From the IMG/VR virus record IMGVR_UViG_3300009154_000046, positions 1 through 64,000 of that record: a stretch of 64,000 nt of DNA; one strand, written 5' to 3'. The position numbers were made by a program, and so were the translations under genes. Every line of letters begins with the position of its first letter. Within the stretch, counting starts at the first letter, position 1. The DNA comes from a virus. Below are positions 1-8,276 of this stretch, piece by piece. The notes under the pieces were generated by a model. The model did not search any database. It saw only the letters and a list, made by a program, of their open reading frames with translations, and was not told the DNA's origin.

Positions 1-345
1 AAATTCAACTCCGGTCATTTTCTCAACTGCTTCTTTTACTGAATCCAGTCCTTCTTCATTTTCACAACTTCCGCAAGTAGTTCCTATTTCTCCTATCATT
101 TTTAATCTATAAGCACAATACGGGTTTGGTGTCTCACTATAATCCATAATTACATTATCAAGGTCATATCGGTCAGTACCATCTTTTGTAACCAATTCAC
201 CATCTCCATCACGTCTTAATTGAGCACTACGGCGATAACCACAATTATTACACATTACATATTCCTCACCCGTTTTATAATAAAAATCACTATGTGCTTC
301 ATGGCCGCAATTCGGGCAATCTATATAATCTATTACACTTCCCAT
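1..345 (-). CDS. Zinc-ribbon protein, 3' end outside window
   Basis: Open from the ATG at 345 to the left edge, 115 codons with no stop, so the C-terminus is missing. The N-terminus carries CPNCG at residues 10-14 and CNNCGY about 21 residues later, a classic CxxC...CxxC zinc ribbon; a further CGSC lies near residue 97. Small zinc-ribbon proteins are common among phage accessory genes, often binding nucleic acid or protein. The leader is an A-rich TTAAAATTTAAAAA run without a ribosome binding site, as for its neighbours. Function unknown. Confidence 0.8.
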   Translation of the reverse strand, partial: MGSVIDYIDCPNCGHEAHSDFYYKTGEEYVMCNNCGYRRSAQLRRDGDGELVTKDGTDRYDLDNVIMDYSETPNPYCAYRLKMIGEIGTTCGSCENEEGLDSVKEAVEKMTGVEF

Positions 346-390
346 TTTTTAAATTTTAACTTTTGAAAAATAACATTATACCAATCAATA

Positions 391-744
391 CTAATTGTTT
401 TGAGCTTTGGCCCACAAATACGCTTGAAATCTATCCATAAAATTCACTTTAGATTTTACTTCATCTAAACTGATTTTGGTATCACAAGCCTCGCCATTTA
501 CATTAGTACCAACTATAAGTCCATTACCGGCGAATGGTTGGTGCCCACCCTTTACAAAAAAGAACTCATTACATTCACTATTAAAGAGTCCTTCTTCATC
601 TACCATAATCGAGTCTTGCTCATCGAAGTATAATGCACATTCAACCATACCACAACCAATAGTTTCATACCAACTTTCCAGGTCACCGTTGATGTCTACT
701 TCCTTTACTTCTTTGTTTTTTGAGTCAATAAAAATTGCTTTCAT
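391..744 (-). CDS. DUF3846-like hypothetical protein
   Basis: 117 residues. The pattern of a short beta-strand start (MKAIFID), a WYETIGCGMVE segment, a central strand ending in MVDEEGL and the QPFAGNGLIVG motif resembles the DUF3846 family of phage and plasmid proteins. This is a resemblance judged by eye. Leader AAACTTAAAACAAAATG is typical of the cluster. Role unknown. Confidence 0.7.
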   Translation of the reverse strand: MKAIFIDSKNKEVKEVDINGDLESWYETIGCGMVECALYFDEQDSIMVDEEGLFNSECNEFFFVKGGHQPFAGNGLIVGTNVNGEACDTKISLDEVKSKVNFMDRFQAYLWAKAQNN

Positions 745-764
745 TTTGTTTTAAGTTTTAAGTT

Positions 765-1358
765 TTAATTAATTCCCATTGCTTTTCGGTATATACCTAA
801 CATTTTATTGGCTTCATCCCCACTTATTACAGCCAACTTAGTAACCGGCTGATTAAAATGTAAAGGAACAGTCGATGTTATATATTTCATATTTGTTTCA
901 ATGTATATATCCTCAGGTGTGAATCCAAAAATACCTTCACCATTAGTACCATAAGAACCATCTTCTGCCGGACTTGGAAGAACTGCAAGTTGTCCAACTG
1001 GTAAATCGTTTCCACTTCTTGAACCTGATATAATTTGCATTGTATTTGTTAATTGAGAATTAACTGAACTTACTTTATTTACTTGGTAATATCCTATTGG
1101 TTGCGCAACTCCTTCAATAAACACATACATATAAAACATTACGGAGCGGTCATTTTGTAACTTAAATCTTTTAGTAAGATTATCACGTTCCAAACTCCAT
1201 GTAATCGTTGGTGGTGGTTGTATCTTATTTAAGTTTTGCTGATTAAATTCAGTATGCGATTGTTCCTTAATTGCCGATGTATTATCGGGTGTATTTATAC
1301 GGTCACACGATACTAATACGATTGATACTACTAATACAATTGATAATAATTTTTTCAT
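765..1358 (-). CDS. Putative phage lipoprotein
   Basis: 197 residues beginning MKKLLSIVLVVSIVLVSC, a type II signal peptide with lipobox LVSC, so the mature protein should be lipidated at Cys18 and anchored to a membrane. The remainder is soluble, beta-rich and not recognised. It lies just upstream of a run of small cytosolic orphans and downstream of another membrane-anchored gene (1374-1763), with which it may act at the envelope, for instance in superinfection exclusion; that role is inference. Confidence 0.75.
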   Translation of the reverse strand: MKKLLSIVLVVSIVLVSCDRINTPDNTSAIKEQSHTEFNQQNLNKIQPPPTITWSLERDNLTKRFKLQNDRSVMFYMYVFIEGVAQPIGYYQVNKVSSVNSQLTNTMQIISGSRSGNDLPVGQLAVLPSPAEDGSYGTNGEGIFGFTPEDIYIETNMKYITSTVPLHFNQPVTKLAVISGDEANKMLGIYRKAMGIN

Positions 1359-1373
1359 TTTGTTGTTTTTATT

Positions 1374-1763
1374 TTATTTATTATAATTTGAAAATTGATT
1401 TACGTCTAATTGATATGGTAGAGCGCTACTCTTCCAAACCTTTTTATCAATGTGCTTACTCTTAGCGTTGTATTCTTCGACCCATCTATTAAGATTTTGC
1501 TTAGTCGAATTGATACGTTGTGCTTTACTAAATTGGTCGAATTGTTTATCATTACCAGGTGTGGATTGAATGATACCCAAATCGGTATTTATTTTATTAC
1601 ATGTCGCATAGATGTCTTGATACTCATCATAACTAATCACTGCGTTTTCCATACTATTATACACATGATTCCGAAAGATGTCACACGACCTAAATGCGAA
1701 CGATACTACTGTAACCCCTATAAGGATTAATACTACTAACATAACTGTCCCAAATTTTCTCAT
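1374..1763 (-). CDS. Membrane-anchored hypothetical protein
   Basis: 129 residues. Residues 7-25 (VMLVVLILIGVTVVSFAF) form one N-terminal transmembrane segment or uncleaved signal anchor; the rest is polar and helical, with a YQDIYATCNKINTDLG segment. The pattern resembles small LemA-like or signal-anchor phage proteins but no family can be assigned. It precedes the lipoprotein gene by 15 bp and is probably co-transcribed with it. Confidence 0.7.
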   Translation of the reverse strand: MRKFGTVMLVVLILIGVTVVSFAFRSCDIFRNHVYNSMENAVISYDEYQDIYATCNKINTDLGIIQSTPGNDKQFDQFSKAQRINSTKQNLNRWVEEYNAKSKHIDKKVWKSSALPYQLDVNQFSNYNK

Positions 1764-1779
1764 TTTTATTTGTTTTTAT

Positions 1780-2067
1780 TTAATTATCTAATAAATTTCT
1801 CCATATCTTCTGAGCTTCCCATGGATTGCTTACATACTCATTTACTTCTTTCATAGCTGACTCTACAGTTTCAAAAGCTATACTTTTACAGCCCACATTA
1901 ACCACACATCCTCTACTAAGGAATCTTAGTGTAATTTCATACTCCTGTAATACTTGTTGTTTACTTGGTCTATACTCTTTTTTATCTGGGTAGCGTTCTT
2001 CTACCGGCACTGGTTCGGGCATTGGTCCTTCCCAGCCTAATGGTGCTAATTTGTCAAAGCTTGGCAT
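1780..2067 (-). CDS. Hypothetical protein
   Basis: 95 residues with a proline/glutamate-rich N-terminus (EGPMPEPVPVEERYPDKKEY) followed by a compact alpha/beta region ending in an aromatic helix (PWEAQKIWRNLL). Probably cytosolic. No family recognised. Start chosen at the only ATG with the cluster's A-rich leader. Confidence 0.6.
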   Translation of the reverse strand: MPSFDKLAPLGWEGPMPEPVPVEERYPDKKEYRPSKQQVLQEYEITLRFLSRGCVVNVGCKSIAFETVESAMKEVNEYVSNPWEAQKIWRNLLDN

Positions 2068-2096
2068 TTTACTTGTTTTTATGTTTGTTATTTAAT

Positions 2097-2279
2097 TTAG
2101 TTTTTAATTCCATCAATTACACTCGGGTAATAAAATGTATCTTCTATCTTTATAGAAAGAAGTTTACCACCGGTTTCGTTGTTATTAATTTCGTTTGCTT
2201 TTTCGGGTCTACTATCCCAAATAATTCCGTCCAATGATACTTTGTACTCTGATAATCTTTTAAATGATTTTAATTCCAT
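2097..2279 (-). CDS. Small hypothetical protein
   Basis: 60 residues, predicted soluble and beta-rich; in line with flanking genes and preceded by AAACAAAAAGTAAAGTT. No recognisable domain. Confidence 0.55.
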   Translation of the reverse strand: MELKSFKRLSEYKVSLDGIIWDSRPEKANEINNNETGGKLLSIKIEDTFYYPSVIDGIKN

Positions 2280-2319
2280 AACTTTACTTTTTGTTTTATT
2301 GTTTATAATTGATTTATTT

Positions 2320-2727
2320 TTAAATTGTTCTTTTTAGTCCACACTTCCTACATTCTTCCTCACCGGAATATGAAGAGTCATTATTGATTGCTACCCAATC
2401 ACAACCGAAACATACATCGGTATTTGATGTTATTGTACCGGGTTCGGTATCACTAATCAATTCAATAGTTGAATCGCCACCATTATCACCGGGCTCCATA
2501 ATATCTTCGGTTTCGTAAAGATGCTCTTGCTCCGAAAATGTTTCACTACATAAATTATCATGAAATGCCTCAATCATTTCCTTACGAGCCGCTTCATAAC
2601 TTTCAGCCTGAATGTTGTGCGTTTCCCTAATCCATACCGTTACTTTTTTATCAACATAGAAACTGAAATCTTGTTTATCAATGTGCTCCATATTCTCGTT
2701 GTGTTTACCATCTCCGTAAATTGCCAT
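2320..2727 (-). CDS. C-terminal zinc-ribbon protein
   Basis: 135 residues. The C-terminus has CFGCDW and, about 18 residues on, CRKCGLKRTI, a zinc ribbon; the N-terminal half is acidic with an amphipathic helix (AESYEAARKEMIEAFHD). A similar CxKCGL(K/F)R tail ends the protein at 41039-41605. Likely a small DNA-, RNA- or protein-binding accessory protein. Confidence 0.65.
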   Translation of the reverse strand: MAIYGDGKHNENMEHIDKQDFSFYVDKKVTVWIRETHNIQAESYEAARKEMIEAFHDNLCSETFSEQEHLYETEDIMEPGDNGGDSTIELISDTEPGTITSNTDVCFGCDWVAINNDSSYSGEEECRKCGLKRTI

Positions 2728-2739
2728 ATTGTTTTGTTT

Positions 2740-3018
2740 TTATTTGTTATCTAATTTTTCAATAAATGCGAAAGGATGTGCTAAAGCAATCACTCTTAAA
2801 TGCGATATACAGTCGCCATCTGCACTACTAATAGCCCCTCTTAAATCATTGTTACAAATTGCTTGAACAAACGAACCACCCTGCATAATACCATCCCTAG
2901 TCAACATTACTGATGCGATTACATCAACAATATGGTCGGTATATGTGTAAGTTCCGCAATTGTGTAGATGTTTTTTAGCAGCATCTATATACTGCTCTCT
3001 TTGTTTTTGAAAATCCAT
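2740..3018 (-). CDS. Hypothetical protein
   Basis: 92 residues, mostly helical, with a Cys/His-containing N-terminal helix (KKHLHNCGTYTYTDH) and no signal peptide. The ORF is closely spaced with both neighbours. No family recognised. Confidence 0.6.
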   Translation of the reverse strand: MDFQKQREQYIDAAKKHLHNCGTYTYTDHIVDVIASVMLTRDGIMQGGSFVQAICNNDLRGAISSADGDCISHLRVIALAHPFAFIEKLDNK

Positions 3019-3022
3019 AGTT

Positions 3023-3349
3023 TTATATTAAGTTGGTTTTAATTAGTGTTTTTAGAATATCTTTTATGAAATGATTAATGAATAAATCCAAATCTTTCAT
3101 TAGATGCGGTATTAGTACCGCATCGGTTGCTAATACAGTACCACTTCTACCATTACCAGGTAGACACTTTATCAATGCGTATGTTTCTTTTCGCCAATCA
3201 ATATCAAAAAGTAATGGATTATATTTACGGTTATCACTATAAATCCACATATCGCCTAGTTCAGTAGAGTCTACTTCGATATAAAAATCATTTTCATTAA
3301 TTTTAAATTTAACACCATCTATTTTATTAAAGTTTATTGGTATATTCAT
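3023..3349 (-). CDS. Hypothetical protein
   Basis: 108 residues; beta-rich N-terminal two thirds (KFKINENDFYIEV, DMWIYSDNRKY) and a helical C-terminus. It stops 4 bp before the next start, consistent with translational coupling. No family recognised. Confidence 0.6.
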   Translation of the reverse strand: MNIPINFNKIDGVKFKINENDFYIEVDSTELGDMWIYSDNRKYNPLLFDIDWRKETYALIKCLPGNGRSGTVLATDAVLIPHLMKDLDLFINHFIKDILKTLIKTNLI

Positions 3350-3366
3350 TGTATGAGTTTTAGTTA

Positions 3367-3789
3367 TTAATATTCTTCTTCATCTTCTTCCGTATCATCA
3401 TCGTAAAAGAAGCCCTGAAATTCACAATTCTCAGGTCCTTTCGGGTCATATTGCCAACCCTCAGCCATCTCAACTAAATTCGGAAACTTCACTTCGGTAT
3501 TATCACCATTCGGCGAGTCTTTAAACGCCAAATTAATTCCATACTCTCTAGCTTGATCGGTGTATTGTTCACCATGCGTTTCGTAACTAATATCGGATGC
3601 GTACCCATTCATTTCAGCCAATAGTTCGTAGTAGTCCTTACCCATAAATACACCATAGCCTTCGTAATCATCTTCAGTCCATACATTACCTTTATCATCT
3701 AACATTTGAACACGAAAGGTACTATGTGTTGAATACTGGTTAGCTATACTAACATCAGTGTCTTGCGTTTTCCAACTAAAAAATCCCAT
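3367..3789 (-). CDS. Conserved phage hypothetical protein (MGFFSWKT type)
   Basis: 140 residues starting MGFFSWKTQDTDVSI, with a GYGVFMGKDYYELLAEMNG motif and a very acidic C-terminal tail (YDDDTEEDEEEY). I recognise the MGFFSW start as a type often seen in large phages of Gram-negative hosts, but no function is known to me. Confidence 0.65.
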   Translation of the reverse strand: MGFFSWKTQDTDVSIANQYSTHSTFRVQMLDDKGNVWTEDDYEGYGVFMGKDYYELLAEMNGYASDISYETHGEQYTDQAREYGINLAFKDSPNGDNTEVKFPNLVEMAEGWQYDPKGPENCEFQGFFYDDDTEEDEEEY

Positions 3790-3810
3790 ATTATTTTGTT
3801 TTAAGTTTGA

Positions 3811-3996
3811 TTAATTAAAGTATAAAAATTCTACACAGTCTGCGTGGTTGTATTTACCAATATCCTGAAAGTGTGAATATGCTCCATCAGCATCCGATAT
3901 ATCAACTACTGTTCTAACTTCACTTACTAAATTACTACCAAAGATGTCAATTGCTTCGGTTATCAAATCATTACTTGTCAAGTTCAAATCTTTCAT
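3811..3996 (-). CDS. Small hypothetical protein
   Basis: 61 residues, acidic and helical, with an N-terminal NLTSNDLITEAIDIFG segment. Leader AAAACTTAAAACAAAAATAAAA matches neighbouring genes. Not recognised. Confidence 0.5.
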   Translation of the reverse strand: MKDLNLTSNDLITEAIDIFGSNLVSEVRTVVDISDADGAYSHFQDIGKYNHADCVEFLYFN

Positions 3997-4009
3997 TTTT
4001 ATTTTTGTT

Positions 4010-4360
4010 TTAAGTTTTTATTTTTGTATAATGCTTTATTATAAGATCAAGAAATTCTAAAAATATATGGGGTGATTGTAGATTGAGTTCCCAAATCGTA
4101 GAATCTTTACAAACATCATCAGGGCCTGTATTTTCCCAAAAACATATTGGATATGCCATAAAGGATTGCCAACGTTTATACTCGCCTTTTCTATTAATCT
4201 TTAGGAAAAACTCTCTACCAGGCCTATCCGTATGTGTAAAGACAATATCGTATGTATGTGCTGTGTGTGGATAGCTATAATTTGGTGTGTGTATTGCTAA
4301 TACGTTTGCCTTATACCCATCCATTCGTATTATCTTGTTTATATTCTTAATGCTTAGCAT
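4010..4360 (-). CDS. Hypothetical protein
   Basis: 116 residues, soluble, beta-strand-rich core (ANVLAIHTPNYSY, YDIVFTHTDRPGREFFLKI). Its start overlaps the end of the upstream phosphoesterase gene by 14 bp, so the two are probably translationally coupled. No family recognised. Confidence 0.6.
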   Translation of the reverse strand: MLSIKNINKIIRMDGYKANVLAIHTPNYSYPHTAHTYDIVFTHTDRPGREFFLKINRKGEYKRWQSFMAYPICFWENTGPDDVCKDSTIWELNLQSPHIFLEFLDLIIKHYTKIKT

Positions 4361-5006
4361 AATTTTCAGTTATTTCGTGATGATCAAATTTAAACATTGA
4401 TTTAATAGGCTGGTCTTTCATAATCGAAACCACTTCGCTCATATCAATTGGATACAATTTATTACCGTCAACTCCAACATCCATCATCTTACCCGTACCA
4501 ATTCGTTTATCAGCCGTAAAGTGTACGTGTCCGTGTAAGTGGATAGCCCCTCTAGCCATATTATCCCACGATGCTATTGGAAAGTGCATCAAAGCAAATC
4601 GGTATTCCTTAGCTGCCAAAGTACCTACATTAGTTTTCACTACGAGGTTTTGGTATTTACTAACCGATGCGAATAAGGATTGACATCCATCTCTATTATT
4701 TTCAATGTGGTGGTCGTGGTTACCTGTAATGATATGTACATTCTGGCACACAATACGATTTCTAAATTCCTCAATCATTTCAAATCCACCAAACGACCAA
4801 TCTCCCAAATGAAATAGAATATCATTCTGCCCTACCACTTCATTGATGTTACCAACCAAAGTAGCGTTCATATGCTCCAATGATTTAAACTCTCTACAAG
4901 TCACCGGGTCAATCCATTTAGTAGTAGCTGAACAAATATTATCGTGATTATAATGTGTATCAGATGTAAAGAATAACCTTTGTCCTTTATTTAATGTTAG
5001 TTTCAT
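4347..5006 (-). CDS. Calcineurin-like metallophosphoesterase
   Basis: 219 residues with the full metallophosphoesterase signature: DTH near residue 17 (FFTSDTHYNHDN), GD at ~67 (FHLGDWSFGG), GNHDHH at ~95, HFPIASWD at ~140 and GHVH at ~158. These residues bind two divalent metals in phosphatases, nucleases and 2',3'-cyclic phosphodiesterases. Phage members hydrolyse phosphomonoesters or cyclic phosphates; the substrate cannot be told from sequence. Its start overlaps the SWIM protein gene. A second, more divergent enzyme lies at 14386-15126. Confidence 0.88.
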   Translation of the reverse strand: MKLTLNKGQRLFFTSDTHYNHDNICSATTKWIDPVTCREFKSLEHMNATLVGNINEVVGQNDILFHLGDWSFGGFEMIEEFRNRIVCQNVHIITGNHDHHIENNRDGCQSLFASVSKYQNLVVKTNVGTLAAKEYRFALMHFPIASWDNMARGAIHLHGHVHFTADKRIGTGKMMDVGVDGNKLYPIDMSEVVSIMKDQPIKSMFKFDHHEITENYAKH

Positions 5007-5325
5007 CTTTTTTTGTTTTTATATGTTTACAATCTTTACCCCTACCGAATCCATGTGCCGGGCAACTACAACTCCAAAACCCTTCATCATTTACAACCCG
5101 ATATGTGTTGCCCTTACTTCCCTGTACTTTCCATTCCATCTTCACTTTGATATATTTGGATTTAGCTTCGGTTTTAACCATTTCCAATTTTTCCCACATT
5201 GGTTTAATTTCATTCCAAGAATATGGCCTATCAACTTTGTGCCATACACCACCCGCGATAATATACCAACATTTACTATAATCACCATATACACATACTG
5301 GTGGATATAAACTTTTGAATTTCAT
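4987..5325 (-). CDS. SWIM-type zinc finger protein
   Basis: 112 residues. The C-terminal part contains CSCPAHGFGRGKDCKHI, fitting the SWIM zinc-binding pattern CxC...CxH, usually DNA or protein binding. The N-terminal half includes a tryptophan-rich strand region (CWYIIAGGVWHKVDRPYSW). It ends in KKDETNIK and overlaps the phosphoesterase start by 20 bp. Confidence 0.75.
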   Translation of the reverse strand: MKFKSLYPPVCVYGDYSKCWYIIAGGVWHKVDRPYSWNEIKPMWEKLEMVKTEAKSKYIKVKMEWKVQGSKGNTYRVVNDEGFWSCSCPAHGFGRGKDCKHIKTKKDETNIK

Positions 5326-5389
5326 AATTATTTTTTAGATGTGTGTTGTTTTGAATAGAAATGTAATTTGTGTTAAACCAAATATGGTA

Positions 5390-5755
5390 TTACCACCAGC
5401 TTGTGTAATACACATACTCACCTTCTTCGATTGCTTTTAAAGCTTCTTCAACAAACTTCATATCGTTTTCCATATCTTCACGCGAAGATTCTCCAAAGAA
5501 AAATCCTGAAGTTTCTGGCAGAGAATTTGTTTTTAAATCTTCGTACAAATCCTTTAAATCCTGAAGGGTTAATTCCAAATTAACACAATTAAATGAATCA
5601 CTACCACCTTTAGCATAGTATAGGGTTTCCATCCAACCATGTAAGTTAGGATGTTTACGCCAATATTGTATTTGAGCATCGTTATCATCCCCTTTAAAAT
5701 CCGTTTCAGTTTCAGGCTTTACTTTTGTTCTGTAAGCGTACATGTCTAGTCCCAT
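5390..5755 (-). CDS. Conserved phage hypothetical protein (MGLDMYAYR type)
   Basis: 121 residues beginning MGLDMYAYRTKV, with YWRKHPNLHGWMETLY and a C-terminal EGEYVYYTSWW motif. I recognise this as a small protein widely seen in phages and plasmids, without known function. Predicted cytosolic and acidic. Confidence 0.7.
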   Translation of the reverse strand: MGLDMYAYRTKVKPETETDFKGDDNDAQIQYWRKHPNLHGWMETLYYAKGGSDSFNCVNLELTLQDLKDLYEDLKTNSLPETSGFFFGESSREDMENDMKFVEEALKAIEEGEYVYYTSWW

Positions 5756-5800
5756 AATGTTTGTTTTTAAATTTTAAATTTTAATAATTGATTCAGTGTT

Positions 5801-6163
5801 TCAGCTAAGCATATCAAAAAGATAATTTACTCCAATGTAAGTCCATTTTGCTGTACCATCGGTGATATTGCCTCTGGCGTGTTTAGCGGGTGCTTTCCAA
5901 GTTGCCGGTTTCAATAAGTCGCCCTTCTTAATAGGTACTCCTTTGTGGTCGCCATCAACTCTACTAATGAAACCCCAACAACGAGTCCCAGTCCATAGTC
6001 TGATAAACTTATTACCAATATCAGCCCTAATATATTCAGGGGTTAAATTAGTAAGATATTTTTCGTAGTATGTTTTGATTGCTTCGTTCACTTCAACAAT
6101 AAACCCTTTTACGATTGGATTGTTATCTAAGTAGTCTATATCTTTTTGTGTATCGCCTTTCAT
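5801..6163 (-). CDS. Hypothetical protein
   Basis: 120 residues; central FIRLWTGTRCWGFISRVDG and IKKGDLLKPATWKAPAKHARGN segments suggest a small beta-barrel-like fold that might bind nucleic acid (inference). Adjacent to 6165-6542 with a 1-bp gap. Confidence 0.6.
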   Translation of the reverse strand: MKGDTQKDIDYLDNNPIVKGFIVEVNEAIKTYYEKYLTNLTPEYIRADIGNKFIRLWTGTRCWGFISRVDGDHKGVPIKKGDLLKPATWKAPAKHARGNITDGTAKWTYIGVNYLFDMLS

Positions 6164-6164
6164 A

Positions 6165-6542
6165 TTAGTTTAAGTTTATGTTATTCAGATTTAATGATTG
6201 TAGTATGCTATCACCCGTACTAATCCTTTCTTCTTTTTGTATTTCAGTTTCAATACCCCTCACAATATTTGTTAATTGAACTCTCAAATTGGAAATACCA
6301 AGCTCCAATTTCGCATCCTCACACACACTATCTATAGCTGCATCAAATGAATCAATTAAATATATATCTTCGGGTATCATCGATGAATTTATCATACTAA
6401 TCATTGCCGCTGCTACATGCGTACGCACATTGATAGGAACTTGCCCGTCAAACCCTTTTAAAATCTTCACTAAAGTAACGGCCATTGAAATACGTTGTTC
6501 ATTTGTTTTTTCAATCCTGCTTTGTATTTTTTGATTATTCAT
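6165..6542 (-). CDS. Hypothetical helical protein
   Basis: 125 residues, almost entirely helical, with a Gln/Arg/Glu-rich N-terminus. Its ATG overlaps the end of the small membrane protein gene upstream (shared ATGAATAA), so it is coupled to it. No domain recognised. Confidence 0.6.
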   Translation of the reverse strand: MNNQKIQSRIEKTNEQRISMAVTLVKILKGFDGQVPINVRTHVAAAMISMINSSMIPEDIYLIDSFDAAIDSVCEDAKLELGISNLRVQLTNIVRGIETEIQKEERISTGDSILQSLNLNNINLN

Positions 6543-6705
6543 ATTTTTTTGTTAGTTGTTTAAATATTAAGTAATAGTATTTAGGTGTATTTAATGTAGC
6601 AAGTATCAATACAATTGGAAACATACACAATGTAATTTCTATTTGTTTGTTCACTTCGTATATTATCGGCAATGTAACCAATAACCATGCAATTAGTAGT
6701 ATCAT
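6535..6705 (-). CDS. Small membrane protein (56 aa)
   Basis: Read by hand: ATG at 6705, TAA at 6535-6537. The product starts MILLIAWLLVTLPIIYEV and contains a second hydrophobic stretch (CMFPIVLILATL), giving two transmembrane helices, and ends in a basic tail (LTKKYE). The stop overlaps the start of the next gene. Too short for most gene finders; the reading frame fills the gap between neighbours exactly. Confidence 0.6.
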   Translation of the reverse strand: MILLIAWLLVTLPIIYEVNKQIEITLCMFPIVLILATLNTPKYYYLIFKQLTKKYE

Positions 6706-6717
6706 TTGATTTGTTTA

Positions 6718-6996
6718 TTAATTATGTTTCATACCACGACAAACACCATAGCCCTGTCGTTGTGCCAACCTTACAATGTTATCGGCAATATCTTTTGGTA
6801 GTATTTGAATTGTGTTACCTGTTTTATGATTTGTAATAGGTGCTCCGCCAACACGTTCTACGGTGGAACAATTAACACAATCTCTATAACCATACTTTAC
6901 TTTACGAAGTAGCGGCATATCACCACCACATTTTGTACAACTAATCATTTCTAATTTTTGTTTCACTATCATATATTTACTTTTAAAGGTTATCAT
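6718..6996 (-). CDS. Zinc-ribbon protein
   Basis: 92 residues with CTKCGG at ~20 and CVNCST at ~40 forming a CxxC...CxxC zinc ribbon, followed by a helical C-terminus (DIADNIVRLAQRQGYGVCRG). Start could be the second Met (MIVKQKLEMISC) since the first overlaps the upstream gene. Probable nucleic-acid or protein binding role. Confidence 0.65.
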   Translation of the reverse strand: MITFKSKYMIVKQKLEMISCTKCGGDMPLLRKVKYGYRDCVNCSTVERVGGAPITNHKTGNTIQILPKDIADNIVRLAQRQGYGVCRGMKHN

Positions 6997-7195
6997 TTTT
7001 ATATTGTCCGTTCACCACTCTATCTTCTTCGGTGAAACCGGCGGAGTCATATTCAGGTCCTACATCTTCCAACTCATTGATTTTACTTTTAAGAGAATCA
7101 ATTTTAGTTTGTCTGGCATACTTACCCATATTATTTACGGGAGTCATTTCTTGCCATTGCTTCAATTCTTTTTTCAATTCATTAATCTTATTCAT
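6983..7195 (-). CDS. Small coiled-coil protein
   Basis: 70 residues. Residues 1-45 form a charged amphipathic helix (NKINELKKELKQWQEM, KIDSLKSKINELE) likely to be a coiled coil; the C-terminus is acidic. Sits 1 bp downstream of the GP88-family gene in the same operon. Confidence 0.6.
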   Translation of the reverse strand: MNKINELKKELKQWQEMTPVNNMGKYARQTKIDSLKSKINELEDVGPEYDSAGFTEEDRVVNGQYKNDNL

Positions 7196-7196
7196 A

Positions 7197-8030
7197 TTAT
7201 TTCACTTTGGTTTTAGTTTTAGATTTTATTTCTATCGGTGCGTAAACACTAAACTGGCTATCCATAGGAATAATAAATTTATTATTAGCCGTATCAATTT
7301 TGTTACGAACTTTCTTAAACTTAAGTCCTACAATAACACCTTGCTCGTCAATGTGCCTCATATCATATGCATCACCGTCAATTACTTTGTAACCCATAAA
7401 TTCAATAGGTAGCACTTTACCTTCAAATACCATAGCCACACGTCCTTTATTACTATTCAACAATTCTAAACATTGAAACATATTATATCCGCTGAATGAA
7501 TAAGTCAAATCGTAGTTAGTGTATTTATCTAACATACGGAAACGTTTGGCAACTTTTGTATAGTCATAGAAGATAACATCATCAAACAGGTCAAATATAA
7601 CTTTACCATTATGTTTGAATGTTGTAGGTTCAATATCCGATGTACCATTTAACCTTACTGAAAACGTATAACCTTTACTTTCAGCATCTGCTTTAGCTTT
7701 CTCAATTTCAGTCACTAACCAACCCATAAAGAATGCTCTTTCTTCAAAGAACAATTTAGTTTTTTTGATACGAGCTTTATTGATTGCGTTTTTCTTTACA
7801 TCGATACGATTATGACCCGATTCAGTCAAACAAGCTTCGGTACATTCTGCAGTACGCATCGGGCAAACTTCATAACCACTTTGATTAGCCGGCGCAAGAT
7901 ATAAAATATAAGTCATTTCGTTATACTTTAAACCTTTAGCTATCTTCGATGAAGAAGCAACCGAACCTAAATAAGATAATCCTGTAACTTTTTTGGCGTT
8001 ACCAACCGTAGTAAATTGTAATGTACTCAT
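7197..8030 (-). CDS. GP88-family phage protein
   Basis: 277 residues. It matches the phage gene-product-88 family by its cysteine cluster (YEVCPMRTAECTEACL, residues ~54-69), the SGHNRID segment, the FFEERAFFMGWLVTEI helix, the SVRLNGTSDIEP motif and a C-terminal YDMRHID...VGLKFK region. The family's biochemical role is unknown to me; the conserved Cys residues suggest metal binding. First gene of an operon with its own promoter (8093-8124) and one of the four hairpin repeats upstream. Confidence 0.75.
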   Translation of the reverse strand: MSTLQFTTVGNAKKVTGLSYLGSVASSSKIAKGLKYNEMTYILYLAPANQSGYEVCPMRTAECTEACLTESGHNRIDVKKNAINKARIKKTKLFFEERAFFMGWLVTEIEKAKADAESKGYTFSVRLNGTSDIEPTTFKHNGKVIFDLFDDVIFYDYTKVAKRFRMLDKYTNYDLTYSFSGYNMFQCLELLNSNKGRVAMVFEGKVLPIEFMGYKVIDGDAYDMRHIDEQGVIVGLKFKKVRNKIDTANNKFIIPMDSQFSVYAPIEIKSKTKTKVK

Positions 8031-8066
8031 ATTGTTATTGATTTAATTATCAGATAATAGTGTAAT

Positions 8067-8083
8067 GGCATTACTTAGATGCC
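8067..8083 (-). promoter_or_regulatory. 5'-UTR hairpin of GP88 operon
   Basis: The transcript leader contains GGCATCTAAGTAATGCC, a 5-bp stem with a 7-nt loop just after the expected transcription start. The VWA gene leader carries an almost identical element (30314-30330), suggesting a shared leader function such as mRNA stability or protein binding. Confidence 0.45.
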
Positions 8084-8092
8084 TTTACTTTG

Positions 8093-8124
8093 TAAAGATA
8101 CAACTTATCTTGGACATGGCCTAA
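8093..8124 (-). promoter_or_regulatory. Promoter of GP88 operon
   Basis: TATCTTTA (-7) at 8100-8093 and TTAG (-33; two more copies have TTTG) at 8124-8121, separated by exactly 20 nt with conserved GCCATG and AAGTTG around it. This is the Bacteroidota primary sigma pattern. It lies between a hairpin repeat and the gene. Confidence 0.6.
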
Positions 8125-8140
8125 TGTTTTTGAAAGAATG

Positions 8141-8208
8141 TTTATTGATTATCAACAGGTTAGCTAGAGATGCCCCTAAAAACACGTAACCCATTGATAG
8201 TCAATAAA
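8141..8208. repeat. Long inverted repeat, copy A
   Basis: Arms 8141-8162 and 8187-8208 (22 nt, 19 matches) around a 24-nt loop containing TGCCCCTAAAAA. Core TTATTGATTATCAA is shared with copies B-D. A further half copy (CATTGATTATCAACGGGTTA) follows at ~8220-8240. Located between the Api92-like gene and the promoter of the GP88 operon. Confidence 0.7.
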
Positions 8209-8276
8209 GCATTTTATCATTGATTATCAACGGGTTACTTAAAATTACCTAAAAACCTGGTATTTTTAGCTAAAAA